64,000 bases of DNA from Gordonia jinhuaensis (GTDB lineage Bacteria > Actinomycetota > Actinomycetes > Mycobacteriales > Mycobacteriaceae): NCBI RefSeq assembly GCF_014639795.1, contig NZ_BMGC01000016.1:1-64000 (forward strand). Reading direction: 5' to 3'. The notes under the pieces are model-generated. The model ran no database searches, had not been told where the DNA came from, and saw nothing but the letters and a program-made list of their open reading frames with translations. The position numbers were made by a program, and so were the translations under genes. Positions 7,559-16,469 of this stretch are shown piece after piece; within the stretch, counting starts at the first letter, position 1; every line of letters starts with the position of its first letter.

Positions 7559-9546
7559 GTCGCGGCGGCGGGCCGGCGGCCGCGGCGGGGCGCGGCGGTT
7601 CGGCCGGCCGGGCGCCGGGTGAACGGGCGCGCAACTTCGGTCCGTCGGTCAAGCGGATCGTGACCCTGCTCGGCGAGCACCGGCTGGCGATCGTCGCGGT
7701 GTTCGTCTTCGCACTCGCCTCGGTGGTGCTGACCGCATTCGGCCCCAGGGTTCTCGGCCATGCCACGAACCTGATCTTCGAGGGGGTCGTGGGATCGCAA
7801 CTGCCCGCCGGCCAGACCAAACAGCAGGCGGTCGACGCGCTGCGTGAGCAGGGCCACGGCACCTTCGCCGACATGGTGTCGTCGATGAACGTGACCCCCG
7901 GGCGCGGTATCGACTTCCATGCTATCGGTATGACCCTGCTGCTCGTGGTGGTGCTCTATGCCGCGTCGGCGTTGCTCAGCTGGTTCGTGGGTCTGGTGCT
8001 CAACCGGGTCACCCAGGCGACCGTCCGCACGTTGCGTACCCAGGTGGAGGACAAGATCCATCGCCTGCCGCTGAGCTACTTCAACCGCACCGAACGCGGT
8101 GAGCTGCTCAGCCGCGTCACCAACGACCTCGACAATCTGTCGCAGAGCATGCAGCAGACCATCTCCCAGCTGGTGAACTCGGTGTTCACCGTGATCGCGA
8201 TCCTGGTGATGATGCTGACGATCTCGCCGCTGCTGTCGCTGGTCGCGCTGGCGACGATCCCGCTCGCGGTGATCGCCACGGCACTGGTGGCCAAGCGGTC
8301 GCGCCCCCATTTCATGGCGCAGTGGGCGGCGACCGGATCGCTCAACGCCCAGGTGGAAGAGGCCTACACCGGGCACGAACTGGTGAAGGCGTTCAGTCGC
8401 CAGCACGCTGTCGAGACGCGCTTCGACGATCAGAACGAGAAGCTCTACGCGGCGAGCTGGCGAGCCCAGTTCACCTCGGGCATCGTGATGCCGACGATCA
8501 TGTTCCTCGGCAACGTGAACTACGTGCTGGTGGCGATGGTCGGCGGACTGCAGGTGGCCTCGGGATCGCTGAGTCTGGGGTCGGTGCAGGCGTTCATCCA
8601 GTACTCGCGGCAGTTCACCCAGCCGCTCACCCAGATCGGGTCGATGTTCAACCTGATGCAAAGCGGTGTGGCCTCGGCCGAGCGGATCTTCGACATCCTC
8701 GACGCCGACGAACAGAGTCCCGACGCCGACCCGGCGCGCACCCCCGACACCGACAGCGGCCGGATCGTCTTCGACCATGTGGCCTTCAGTTACACCTCGA
8801 AACGCCCGCTGATCACCGACCTGTCGCTGGTCGCCGAGCCGGGCAACATGGTGGCCATCGTCGGACCCACCGGGGCGGGGAAGACCACGCTGGTGAACCT
8901 GATCATGCGGTTCTACGAGATCGACAGCGGGACCATCACCCTCGATGGCGTGGACACATCGCAGATGACGCGGTCGGATCTGCGTGAACGCACCGGCATG
9001 GTGTTGCAGGATTCATGGCTGTTCGGGGGCACCATCCGCGACAACATCGCCTACGGGGACCCGACAGCGACCCCGGAGCAGATCCTCGAGGCCGCGCAGG
9101 TCAGCCATGTCGACGATTTCGTGCGGGTGCTGCCTGATGGATACGACACCGTGATCGACGAGGAGGGTGGGGGTGTCAGTGCCGGGGAGAAGCAGCTCAT
9201 CACGATCGCCCGCGCATTCCTCGCCCGGCCCACGGTGCTGATCCTCGACGAGGCGACCAGTTCGGTGGACACCCGCACCGAGTTGCTGATCCAGAAGGCG
9301 ATGGCGAATCTGCGCACCGACCGGACGAGTTTCGTGATCGCACACCGGCTGTCGACTGTCCGAGATGCCGACACGATTCTGGTGATGGAACACGGCGACA
9401 TCGTGGAGCAGGGCACACACGACGAACTGCTCGCCATGCACGGCGCCTACTACCGGCTCTACATCAGTCAGTTCGCCGGACCTGCCGACACCGACGACGA
9501 GACGGGCCTCGCGGAGGGGATCAACTCCGGTGGAGTCAGAAGCTGA
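7555..9546 (+). CDS. ABC exporter half-transporter, subunit 2
   Basis: This 663-residue partner starts at GTG 7555 inside a GTGA overlap with subunit 1, so translation is coupled. A Gly/Ala/Arg-rich tail of about 25 residues precedes the six-helix membrane domain. A periplasmic-side insertion between helices 1 and 2 (about 75-120) is typical of larger subunits in such pairs. The ATPase has Walker A GPTGAGKTT (about 437-445) and an intact Walker B LILDEATSSVD with catalytic Glu566. Its signature is altered to VSAGEKQ. The intact Walker B here and degenerate one in subunit 1 fit an asymmetric heterodimer. The gene overlaps the convergent EamA gene by 11 bases. Confidence 0.9.
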   Translation: MSRGGGPAAAAGRGGSAGRAPGERARNFGPSVKRIVTLLGEHRLAIVAVFVFALASVVLTAFGPRVLGHATNLIFEGVVGSQLPAGQTKQQAVDALREQGHGTFADMVSSMNVTPGRGIDFHAIGMTLLLVVVLYAASALLSWFVGLVLNRVTQATVRTLRTQVEDKIHRLPLSYFNRTERGELLSRVTNDLDNLSQSMQQTISQLVNSVFTVIAILVMMLTISPLLSLVALATIPLAVIATALVAKRSRPHFMAQWAATGSLNAQVEEAYTGHELVKAFSRQHAVETRFDDQNEKLYAASWRAQFTSGIVMPTIMFLGNVNYVLVAMVGGLQVASGSLSLGSVQAFIQYSRQFTQPLTQIGSMFNLMQSGVASAERIFDILDADEQSPDADPARTPDTDSGRIVFDHVAFSYTSKRPLITDLSLVAEPGNMVAIVGPTGAGKTTLVNLIMRFYEIDSGTITLDGVDTSQMTRSDLRERTGMVLQDSWLFGGTIRDNIAYGDPTATPEQILEAAQVSHVDDFVRVLPDGYDTVIDEEGGGVSAGEKQLITIARAFLARPTVLILDEATSSVDTRTELLIQKAMANLRTDRTSFVIAHRLSTVRDADTILVMEHGDIVEQGTHDELLAMHGAYYRLYISQFAGPADTDDETGLAEGINSGGVRS

Positions 9547-10396
9547 TTGCCGCGATGCCGGTGAGGACGACTGCGGCTCCGACGATGCGCCGGGGCAGAT
9601 GGGATTCGCCGAACAGCCGCCACGCGAGGAGAGAGCCGATGACGATGGACGATTCGCGCAGTGGCGCGACCAGCGCGACCGGTGCGTGCTGCATGGCGAC
9701 CAGCACCAGGATGTAGGCGATCGGCGAGAGGACCGCGATGGTCGCGATCGGCGCGGTGTTGTCGCGGAGCACCGGTGCGATCTCGCTGCGCCGCCGCAGG
9801 GCCCCGGGTGTGAGGATCAGCGCTTCGAGCAACATGGTGGCCGCGTAGTAGGTGAACGGCGACAGATGCAGCGTGGTCACGCAGTAGCTGTCCCAGAGGG
9901 TGTACGAGGCGATGGCGATGCCGGTGGTCATCCCCCAGGCAACTCCCCGGGCTGGTTGATTCTTGTTGCCGCCGAACGGATTCCCGGTGCCGACCATGAT
10001 CCCGGCGACGACCACGAGGGCGCCGATGACCGCCGCGGCGGTGAGATGTTCGCCGAGTAGAACGATGGCCGCCACCATCGTGAGCACCGGTCCGATGCCG
10101 CGTGCCACCGGGTAGACCACACCGAGTTCGGAGGCGTCGTAGCCGGCTTGTAGTGACAGCGAGTACGCCACGTGCAGCACCGCCGAGACGACTGCGCCGA
10201 TCGCCAGATGCCCACTGAGGGTGTCGTTTCCGACCACCATGACCACGATGCCGATCGGCACGAACAGCAGCGCCGACGCAGCCGAATAGGCCCAGACGAA
10301 CACCACCGTGTCGCCTCGCTTGTACTTGGACACGGTGTTCCACACCGCATGTGCGGCTGCTGCGATCAGCACGATCGCGATGGCGGCGGCCGGCAT
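9536..10396 (-). CDS. EamA/DMT-family permease
   Basis: The 286-residue protein is almost entirely hydrophobic, with about ten predicted helices in two five-helix EamA repeats. The second repeat ends in the typical APLRESSIVIGSLLAWRLFGE stretch. Members export metabolites or take up small solutes, and the substrate cannot be assigned. The start ATG 10396 overlaps the stop of the RpiR regulator by one base (TGATG), so the two form an operon. The regulator may control this permease, possibly in response to a sugar phosphate or amino sugar. That link is inferred from the gene order. Confidence 0.85.
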   Translation of the reverse strand: MPAAAIAIVLIAAAAHAVWNTVSKYKRGDTVVFVWAYSAASALLFVPIGIVVMVVGNDTLSGHLAIGAVVSAVLHVAYSLSLQAGYDASELGVVYPVARGIGPVLTMVAAIVLLGEHLTAAAVIGALVVVAGIMVGTGNPFGGNKNQPARGVAWGMTTGIAIASYTLWDSYCVTTLHLSPFTYYAATMLLEALILTPGALRRRSEIAPVLRDNTAPIATIAVLSPIAYILVLVAMQHAPVALVAPLRESSIVIGSLLAWRLFGESHLPRRIVGAAVVLTGIAAISF

Positions 10397-11352
10397 CAGC
10401 CGATGTCGGGCAGGTCGATACCTGCCCGTTCCGCGCGGGTGTCGTGCTGTGGATCGCGTAGGGCCAGAGCCGTTGCGAGAGAATCGATCACGACAAGGTG
10501 TGCCAATCGGCTCCCCGCGGCGGCCATCTGGGTGGGCAGCGGGGAGCCGCCGACCACCAGGGCGATGTCGGCGAGGGTGGCCAGCGGGGTGTCGTACTGG
10601 TCGGTGATCGCTATCAGTGTCGCGCCCGCCGAGGACGCGGCGTCGGCGACGTCGAGTGTGGAGGTGGTGCGGCCGGTCGCGCTGACCGCGACCACCACGT
10701 CGTCGTTGTCGAGCAGGCGCGCGGCGATCATCGCCGATTCGTGGTCGGTGATGTGGAATGCTCTGGCGCCCAACACACGTAGTCGGAATGCGGCATCGGC
10801 GGCGATCGCCGACGAGGTGCCGGCCCCGACGCTGAGTACCTGGCCGGCACCGCGTACGGCGTCGACGGCCTCGTCGAGAGCGCCGAGGTCGATGGCGCCG
10901 GCGATCGCGGTGAGCGCGTCGGTGCCGGTACGGATCGACGCCTCCACGATGGTCGCCGCAGACGCATCGGCGGTGAGTGCCGTCGGGGGAGCGAAGAACT
11001 CGGTGGTGCCGCGCGCACGGGCGATCTCGAGCTTCAGCTCGGTGAACCCGGTGAACCCGATGGCGCGTGCCGCGCGGACCACGCTCGGAGCCGACACCCC
11101 GGCGCGCGCGGCGACCTGCGCGGTGGTGGCCGCGCCGACGAACAGCGGGTCGGTCAGGATCAGATGGACGACCTTGGCCTCGCTGGCGGCCAAGTCGCTG
11201 CTGCGGGCCTGTAGCGCGCCGAGCCATCGGGTCAGTGCACTGTCCCCCGAGGAGGCACTGTCCCCTGAGGAGGCACTGTCCCCTGAGGAGGCACTGTCCC
11301 CTGAAGGCCCGTCGCCGGCACCCGTAATGGAATTACCGTCAGTATCTTCCAC
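10396..11352 (-). CDS. RpiR/MurR-family transcriptional regulator with SIS domain
   Basis: The 318-residue protein has an unusual N-terminal tail (about 15-40) of GDSASS repeats. An RpiR helix-turn-helix domain follows (about 45-120; AARAGVSAPSVVRAARAIGF), then a SIS sugar-phosphate-binding domain (about 140-290; VGAGTSSAIAADAAFRL and VSATGRT). Such regulators usually sense phosphorylated sugars and control nearby transport or catabolic genes. Here the partner is the translationally coupled EamA permease. The true start could be downstream of the repeat tail, but no good internal start codon with a ribosome binding site stands out. Confidence 0.85.
   Translation of the reverse strand: MEDTDGNSITGAGDGPSGDSASSGDSASSGDSASSGDSALTRWLGALQARSSDLAASEAKVVHLILTDPLFVGAATTAQVAARAGVSAPSVVRAARAIGFTGFTELKLEIARARGTTEFFAPPTALTADASAATIVEASIRTGTDALTAIAGAIDLGALDEAVDAVRGAGQVLSVGAGTSSAIAADAAFRLRVLGARAFHITDHESAMIAARLLDNDDVVVAVSATGRTTSTLDVADAASSAGATLIAITDQYDTPLATLADIALVVGGSPLPTQMAAAGSRLAHLVVIDSLATALALRDPQHDTRAERAGIDLPDIG
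11237..11308. repeat. 18-nt tandem repeat in the RpiR regulator
   Basis: The unit GCACTGTCCCCTGAGGAG occurs in four head-to-tail copies. The first has one change and the last is partial. On the minus strand each encodes six residues, SSGDSA, upstream of the DNA-binding domain. Near-identity at the DNA level suggests recent expansion by slippage. Confidence 0.9.
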
Positions 11353-11394
11353 ACGTAACAGAGTAACGCCCCGGGGTGGAGCGGACGGTGCCGG

Positions 11395-11844
11395 TCACCG
11401 TTGGCTGAAAGCCTCCGGCGCCGACGCGGCCGCGCGCCGCAAGAGCTGCGGGTCGTCGGAGGCGCCGAGGACTGCGGTCAGCCGGGTCTCGGCGGATTCC
11501 CGCTGCTTCACCACGCGCTTCTTGCCCTCGGAGCCGAACCAGAATCCCATCAGCACGGTGATGAACGGCAGGATCAGCTGCGCGAGATCGACCGCTCGCC
11601 GGTACTGGTCGACGATGACCGTGCCGTGCGCGTCGATCACCGGCGGCGTCGCCAGCGAGTTCCAGGCCGCGACGAATGCGTAGACGAGCAGTCCGCACAG
11701 GGCCAGCGACAGCAGTGCGCGGATCACGGTCGCGGAGTCGAGCGCGGTCAGCCGGTCCCAGGACGTCGATGTCGCGCCGGGAGTCGACGTGGCCGCGGAT
11801 TGCGCGACCGGTGTCGAGGCGGTCGGGGGTGTCGTTGCGGTCAT
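11395..11844 (-). CDS. Small two-helix membrane protein, unknown function
   Basis: ATG 11844 follows GAGGAG with six bases between, giving 149 residues. A Thr/Ala/Pro-rich N-terminus (1-35) leads to two hydrophobic segments (about 45-65 and 90-110), the second reading AQLILPFITVLMGFWFGSEG. A basic cytoplasmic tail with KKRVVKQRESAETR follows. The pattern resembles small actinobacterial membrane proteins of no known role. It sits alone between the RpiR and MarR regulators, all on the same strand, with gaps of 42 and 148 bp. Confidence 0.7.
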   Translation of the reverse strand: MTATTPPTASTPVAQSAATSTPGATSTSWDRLTALDSATVIRALLSLALCGLLVYAFVAAWNSLATPPVIDAHGTVIVDQYRRAVDLAQLILPFITVLMGFWFGSEGKKRVVKQRESAETRLTAVLGASDDPQLLRRAAASAPEAFSQR

Positions 11845-11992
11845 GGTGACTCCTCGAGTGTGGCAGTGGCGAAGATGCCGCGGTCGCGATCCATGGTCGT
11901 GACCGTGCCGAGGTGTCACATGCGTAGTCGACTACCCGAAAAGTGCGCGGCGCCCGGTGGTACGCCCCTCGAGAGTTGCTGCGAGGGCGGAC

Positions 11993-12601
11993 TCAGTGCA
12001 GGCGATCGGCGCCGTCGAGGTCGCGGGTGATCTTGGTCAGCAGTGCGGTGAGCTGGTCGCGTTCGGGACCGGTCAACGCGGACAGGACGTCGTTGTCGCC
12101 GGCGAGGCGGCGGGGGAGCACCCGGTCGATCAGCGCCCTGCCGTCGTCGGTCGCGGCGAGTAGGACCACCCGTCCGTCGTGTTCGGAACGGCGGCGTTCG
12201 ATCAGTCCTCGAGCGGCCAGCGCCTCGGTGAGCTTGGTGATGGACGCGCCGGAGAGCATCGTCGTCGACACCACGTCGCTGGCGCGCAGCGGTCGCTGTG
12301 CGCGGACCAGCGCGCCGAGGACCTCGAACTCCGACCGCGAGATGCCGTGTTCGTCGAGGTTGCGGTCGAGGCGATGGGTGACCACCGACGAGATCCGCTG
12401 GATACGCCCGAGGATGGCGATGGGGGTGGTGTCCAGATCGGGGTGGCTGCGCTGCCACTCGGCGTGGATCCGGGCCACCACATCGGTGCCGGGTTCGCCG
12501 CTGCCGGCCACAAAAGCCTCTTCGGCGGCGGCCTGACCGGCGGCGACCTGACCTGCGTCGCCGTGTGCGGTCGGCGGCGTCGGGTCGTCGAGTGTGTTCA
12601 T
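11993..12601 (-). CDS. MarR-family transcriptional regulator
   Basis: The 202-residue protein has a winged-helix MarR domain (about 65-180), including the recognition region LRASDVVSTTMLSGASITKLTEA (split over helices 3-4) and a wing with RRSEHDGRVVLLAATDDG. The N-terminal 40 residues are a poorly conserved Ala/Gly-rich extension. It is divergent from the FUSC-family transporter across 54 bp that contain a palindrome, the usual layout for a MarR repressor that controls an exporter and itself. The ligand is probably an aromatic or phenolic compound, by analogy with the family only. Confidence 0.87.
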   Translation of the reverse strand: MNTLDDPTPPTAHGDAGQVAAGQAAAEEAFVAGSGEPGTDVVARIHAEWQRSHPDLDTTPIAILGRIQRISSVVTHRLDRNLDEHGISRSEFEVLGALVRAQRPLRASDVVSTTMLSGASITKLTEALAARGLIERRRSEHDGRVVLLAATDDGRALIDRVLPRRLAGDNDVLSALTGPERDQLTALLTKITRDLDGADRLH

Positions 12602-12637
12602 GATCGCAGTCTACCGCTATATGTTTTACTGGTGAAG

Positions 12638-12650
12638 CAGTTGTAAACTG
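12638..12650. promoter_or_regulatory. Candidate MarR operator between marR-like gene and FUSC transporter
   Basis: CAGTTGTAAACTG is a palindrome with 5-bp arms in the 54-bp divergent gap. It ends five bases before the GTG start of the transporter gene, so bound repressor would block either transcription start or the beginning of the message. Confidence 0.5.
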
Positions 12651-12655
12651 TTCAT

Positions 12656-13810
12656 GTGCGTAGTTCTCCCACCATCGATCGTGACGACCTCGTCCTCCAC
12701 ACGCGGCACCGCGTCAACGCCCTGCATCATGCTGTCCGGCCGTCGACGTGGCTCGATGCGCTGCGCCTGAACGCTGCCGACACGAGCACCGCAGCTGCCC
12801 TGCGCGTGGGTGTGGCGGTGGCCGTGGTGCTGGTGATCGGCGGACTGGCCGGTCAGTATTCGGTGGCGGGAATCGCCTCGCTCGGCGCGATCGTGTCCGC
12901 GTTCTGTCGCCCCGACCCCTATCGGGTGCGGATGCCCCGGCTGGTGTTCGTCGCGGTGATGCTGTGGACCTCGGTGGCCGTCGGCGGACTGCTCGCGGTT
13001 CTGCACGCCCCGATCGCAGTCCAGATCGTGGTGATGGCGCTGCTCGGCGGCGTGGGAGCACTGGTCGTCGCCGCGCTGCACCTGGTGGGGCCCGGAGCAG
13101 TGGTGATGGTCTTCGCGGCGAACGCGGCGCTCGGCTCGGTCGCCGACTGGCGTGGGCTGGTCACCGCGATGGTGTCGGTCATGATCGGCACGGCGGTCGG
13201 ATTCGTCGCTGCCATCGCACCCTGGATCTGGGTGCAGGTGGCGAGGGCGTTCGGTCGCGACGTGACACTCGTCGAACCCGCTGCGGGAGTCGCATACGAC
13301 TCGATCGCGCGATCGCTGGTGCGCGTCACCGATCGCCGGCATCTCGAACTGGCCGGACGGGTGGTGGTCGCATCGGCGCTGGCCGCAGGGGTCGCGGTGG
13401 CGCTGGGGCTGCAGCACCCGATGTGGGCCGCGATGGGCGCCCTGGCGGCACTGGTCGGCGTGCAGTACCACAACTCCGTCCGCCGCGGCGTGCAGCGACT
13501 GCTCGGCAACGTGGGCGGTGCCGCGATCGCCGCAGTACTGCTGATGATCCCGCTCGGCTTCTGGTGGTCGGTGGTGTTCGTGGTCATCTTCCAGACGATC
13601 GCCGAGATCATGGCACCGCGTAACTACGGCATCACCTCGCTGGTGGTGACGCCGATGGCACTGCTGATGACCGCACTGGGTGCGGGCCTGAGTTCCGGTG
13701 TGGCGTTGACCCGCGTGTTCGACACCTTCGTCGGTGTGGTGATCGGCATCGTGATCGCCGCGGTGACGATCACCCGAGACGACCGGGTCGGCGACCCGAG
13801 CCGCTCGTAG
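12656..13810 (+). CDS. FUSC-family membrane protein (putative aromatic-compound exporter)
   Basis: The 384-residue protein has a polar N-terminus (1-40) followed by two blocks of about five hydrophobic helices (about 45-195 and 235-370). A short hydrophilic connector separates them, as in fusaric acid resistance/YhfK-like proteins. The tandem organisation and lengths match short FUSC proteins, which export or tolerate aromatic acids. GTG 12656 has no visible ribosome binding site and may be leaderless. A later start is possible. Control by the divergent MarR regulator is likely from position. Confidence 0.8.
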   Translation: MRSSPTIDRDDLVLHTRHRVNALHHAVRPSTWLDALRLNAADTSTAAALRVGVAVAVVLVIGGLAGQYSVAGIASLGAIVSAFCRPDPYRVRMPRLVFVAVMLWTSVAVGGLLAVLHAPIAVQIVVMALLGGVGALVVAALHLVGPGAVVMVFAANAALGSVADWRGLVTAMVSVMIGTAVGFVAAIAPWIWVQVARAFGRDVTLVEPAAGVAYDSIARSLVRVTDRRHLELAGRVVVASALAAGVAVALGLQHPMWAAMGALAALVGVQYHNSVRRGVQRLLGNVGGAAIAAVLLMIPLGFWWSVVFVVIFQTIAEIMAPRNYGITSLVVTPMALLMTALGAGLSSGVALTRVFDTFVGVVIGIVIAAVTITRDDRVGDPSRS

Positions 13811-13870
13811 CGCCGGTGAACCCGTGGCGCCGGTGAACCCGTCGCGCCGGTGAACCCGTCGCGCCGGTGA
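13810..13870. repeat. 17-bp intergenic tandem repeat
   Basis: The unit GCGCCGGTGAACCCGTC is repeated about 3.6 times directly after the FUSC stop codon and ahead of the DUF2127 gene. The 17-bp period is not a multiple of three and the array lies outside coding sequence. No stem-loop is evident, so a terminator role is doubtful. Confidence 0.9.
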
Positions 13871-13900
13871 AGCGGGCTTCGGCGGCCTAATCTCGCGGGA

Positions 13901-14665
13901 GTGGACTGGTCGTTGCAGGCGTGTTCGTTACGCGGACATGCAACCTACCGCCCCGATGAGGCGGACCTCGCTGATCGACTGCATGTGGTGACGGTGGCGG
14001 GTACGGCGTGGCGATGTCTGCGCTGCGGCGATTTCGTCCCGGGCGATCCGGCGGGATCGGGCCCGGCCGACGAGGCGCCCGACGTCCTGCGTGGGAAGTC
14101 GTTGCGCGATGCGGTGATCCTCCGGTTGCTGGCCATCGAGCGACTCTTGCGTGCTGTCGTCATGGTCGCCGCCGCCTATGTGGTGCTGAAATTCCGTAAC
14201 ACCGAGGATGCCGTGCACCGATCGTTCGAGGGCGATCTCCCGGAGTGGCGCGATCTCGCTCGACAGGTGGGCTGGAACATCGACGACTCGCGGATACTGC
14301 GGCTGATCGAGAAGGCGTTCTCGCTGTCGCCGACGGTGCTCATGTGGGTGGGGATCGCACTGATAGCACTCGGCGTGCTGTCACTGGCCGAGTCGGTGGG
14401 TCTGTGGCTGATGAAGCGTTGGGGCGAATACCTCGCCGTGATCGCCACCAGTGTGTTCCTCCCGTTCGAGATCTACGAACTCACCGAGAACGCCACCTGG
14501 ACCAAGATTCTGGTGTTCTTCATCAACGTGGCCGCCGTGGTGTATCTGGTGTGGAGCAAGCGCCTGTTCGGTGCGCGCGGTGGCGAGAGGGCATTCCGCG
14601 CGGAACACGAATCGCAGAGTCTGCTCTCGGTGGAGCGCGCCGCACTCGAAGACGGCTCCGACTAG
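13901..14665 (+). CDS. DUF2127-family membrane protein
   Basis: The 254-residue protein starts at GTG 13901. The N-terminus (about 1-50) carries LRGHATY and a WRCLRCGDFV segment with a CxxC pair that may bind metal. Hydrophobic helices lie near 85-105, 145-170, 180-200 and 205-225, with WGEYLAVIATSVFLPFEIYE between two of them, as in the DUF2127 family. The role is unknown. It faces the convergent acyl-CoA synthetase gene across 59 bp. Confidence 0.78.
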   Translation: MDWSLQACSLRGHATYRPDEADLADRLHVVTVAGTAWRCLRCGDFVPGDPAGSGPADEAPDVLRGKSLRDAVILRLLAIERLLRAVVMVAAAYVVLKFRNTEDAVHRSFEGDLPEWRDLARQVGWNIDDSRILRLIEKAFSLSPTVLMWVGIALIALGVLSLAESVGLWLMKRWGEYLAVIATSVFLPFEIYELTENATWTKILVFFINVAAVVYLVWSKRLFGARGGERAFRAEHESQSLLSVERAALEDGSD

Positions 14666-14724
14666 TCCGCTGGGTCCACACACCCGGGCGGACCGGGTGA
14701 TCGGCTGCCCTGCCGCGAGAACGG

Positions 14725-16365
14725 TCAGCCCTGGATGCGCGTGGTCGCGTCGCCCCATTCCTTCTCCCGCAGTTCGTGTTTGCGGACCTTGCCGGTCGAG
14801 GTCTTGGGCAACTGCACGAGGAAGTCGACGTCGCGCGGCGCCTTGTACCCGGCGATCTTCGCTTTCACGTGGGCGATGAGATCGGCCTCGGTGACCGTCG
14901 CACCCTCCACCAGCACGACGAACGCCTTCGGTCGTTCACCCCACTTCTCGTCCGGCACCCCGATCACCGCCACGTCGATCACCTCGGGGTGGGCGAACAG
15001 GGCCTGCTCCACCTCGACGGTGGAGATGTTCTCGCCCCCGGAGATCACCACGTCCTTGGCCCGGTCGAGAAGTGCGACATAGCCATCGGTGTGCATCACA
15101 CCGAGGTCGCCGGAGTGGAACCAGCCGCCGGCGAACGCCTTCTCGGTGCCTTCGGGGTCGTCGAGGTAGCCCTTCATCACGTTGTTGCCGCGCATCACGA
15201 TCTCGCCCATCTCCATCCCGTCGGGGGTGACGTCGATGAGTTGGCCGTCGGGTCCGGACTCGGCGCGCACCACGCGCAGCGGTTCGGCGGTGAGGAAGCC
15301 GACGCCCTGACGTGCCATCAGCCGTGAGCGTTCCTCCGCGCCGAGTCGGTCCCAGGCCGGTTGCGGCTCGCAGATCGAATACGGGCCGTAGGTCTCGGTG
15401 AGACCGTAGACATGCACCAATTCGGCACCCAGGTCGGCGATCTTGCCGATGATGGTCGGGCTCGGCGGCGCGCCGGCGGTGACGATCGTGAGCGGATGGT
15501 CGAGCACATGCGCCTGTTCGGCGGTCACCAGTGTCGACAGCACCGTCGGGGCTCCGCACATGTGGTCGATGCCCACCGAGTCGATGAGTTCCCACATCGC
15601 CTCCCCGCGGACCGCACGCAGACAGTGATGGGTACCCGCAGCCGCGGTCACCGCCCAGGTGGTGCACCAGCCGTTGCAGTGGAACATCGGCAGTGACCAC
15701 AGATACTGGGTGTCGACGTCGAAGCCCTGGTGGTGAACCTCGCCGAGAGCGTTGAGATAGGCGCCGCGGTGGGTGTACATCACGCCCTTGGGTCGTCCGG
15801 TGGTGCCCGAGGTGTAGTTGATGGTGATGGTCGCGGTCTCGTCTTCGGTCTCCCAGCGCGCGGGGGCCTCGGCGTCGCCGGTGGCCAGCAGGTCGCCGTA
15901 GCGCCGTGCGGAGGCGAAGTGCGCCTCGTCGAGCGCTGGTTCGCTGCCGTCTGCCTCGGGCAGTACCACCACCTGCGCCACCTCGGCGGTGGCATCCCCG
16001 GCGGCGAGAATCGGTGCGAGCAGCGCGGATTCGCCCATGAAGATCTTCACCGAGGAGTGCCGGAGGATGTAGGCGACCTCCTCGGGTGACAGCCGGGTGT
16101 TGATGGCCACCAACGCCGCACCGACCAGCGGGACCGCGAAATGGGCGATGAGCAGTTCTGCGCTGTTGGAGGCGAGGTAGGCCACTCGATCCCCCGGTCG
16201 GACGCCGGTGCGACGCAGGGCGTCGGCGAGCCGGACCGTGTCGCGGGCGAACTGCGCGTAATCCCACGATCGCGGCCCGTCGACGATCGCGGTCTTGTCC
16301 GGGTGGACCTCGGCGGCACGGCCGAGGAAACGCAGAGGGGTCAGTGGGACGTCGAGACCGGACAC
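14725..16365 (-). CDS. Acyl-CoA synthetase / AMP-binding ligase (FadD-like)
   Basis: This 546-residue enzyme of the ANL superfamily has the AMP/P-loop motif YTSGTTGRPKGV, the A5-type motif VYGLTETYG and the hinge region with GGWFHSGDLGV. The C-terminal catalytic lysine is in PKTSTGKVRKHE. It activates a carboxylic acid to the acyl-AMP and then the CoA thioester. Similarity to acyl-CoA synthetases of about 540 residues suggests a medium- or long-chain fatty acid, but chain length cannot be read. GTG 16365, after AAAGGG ten bases upstream, gives a start at the conserved N-terminus. The frame extends upstream without homology. Confidence 0.85.
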   Translation of the reverse strand: MSGLDVPLTPLRFLGRAAEVHPDKTAIVDGPRSWDYAQFARDTVRLADALRRTGVRPGDRVAYLASNSAELLIAHFAVPLVGAALVAINTRLSPEEVAYILRHSSVKIFMGESALLAPILAAGDATAEVAQVVVLPEADGSEPALDEAHFASARRYGDLLATGDAEAPARWETEDETATITINYTSGTTGRPKGVMYTHRGAYLNALGEVHHQGFDVDTQYLWSLPMFHCNGWCTTWAVTAAAGTHHCLRAVRGEAMWELIDSVGIDHMCGAPTVLSTLVTAEQAHVLDHPLTIVTAGAPPSPTIIGKIADLGAELVHVYGLTETYGPYSICEPQPAWDRLGAEERSRLMARQGVGFLTAEPLRVVRAESGPDGQLIDVTPDGMEMGEIVMRGNNVMKGYLDDPEGTEKAFAGGWFHSGDLGVMHTDGYVALLDRAKDVVISGGENISTVEVEQALFAHPEVIDVAVIGVPDEKWGERPKAFVVLVEGATVTEADLIAHVKAKIAGYKAPRDVDFLVQLPKTSTGKVRKHELREKEWGDATTRIQG

Positions 16366-16469
16366 GGCAGTCAGCCCTTTCGTGGCGCAGAGGTCGCCGG
16401 ATGTGTGGCGAAGCACAATTCTACGATCGTGGTGGCGGTGATCACCATCGCAGGGGGCCGTACTGCCGG

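Noticed and set aside
12683-13623. Long open frames on the opposite strand and in other phases across the FUSC, ABC, P-type ATPase and pnt genes
   Set aside because: They are rich in Arg, His and Pro, lack homology and start signals, and lie wholly inside well-supported genes. This is expected in high-GC DNA.
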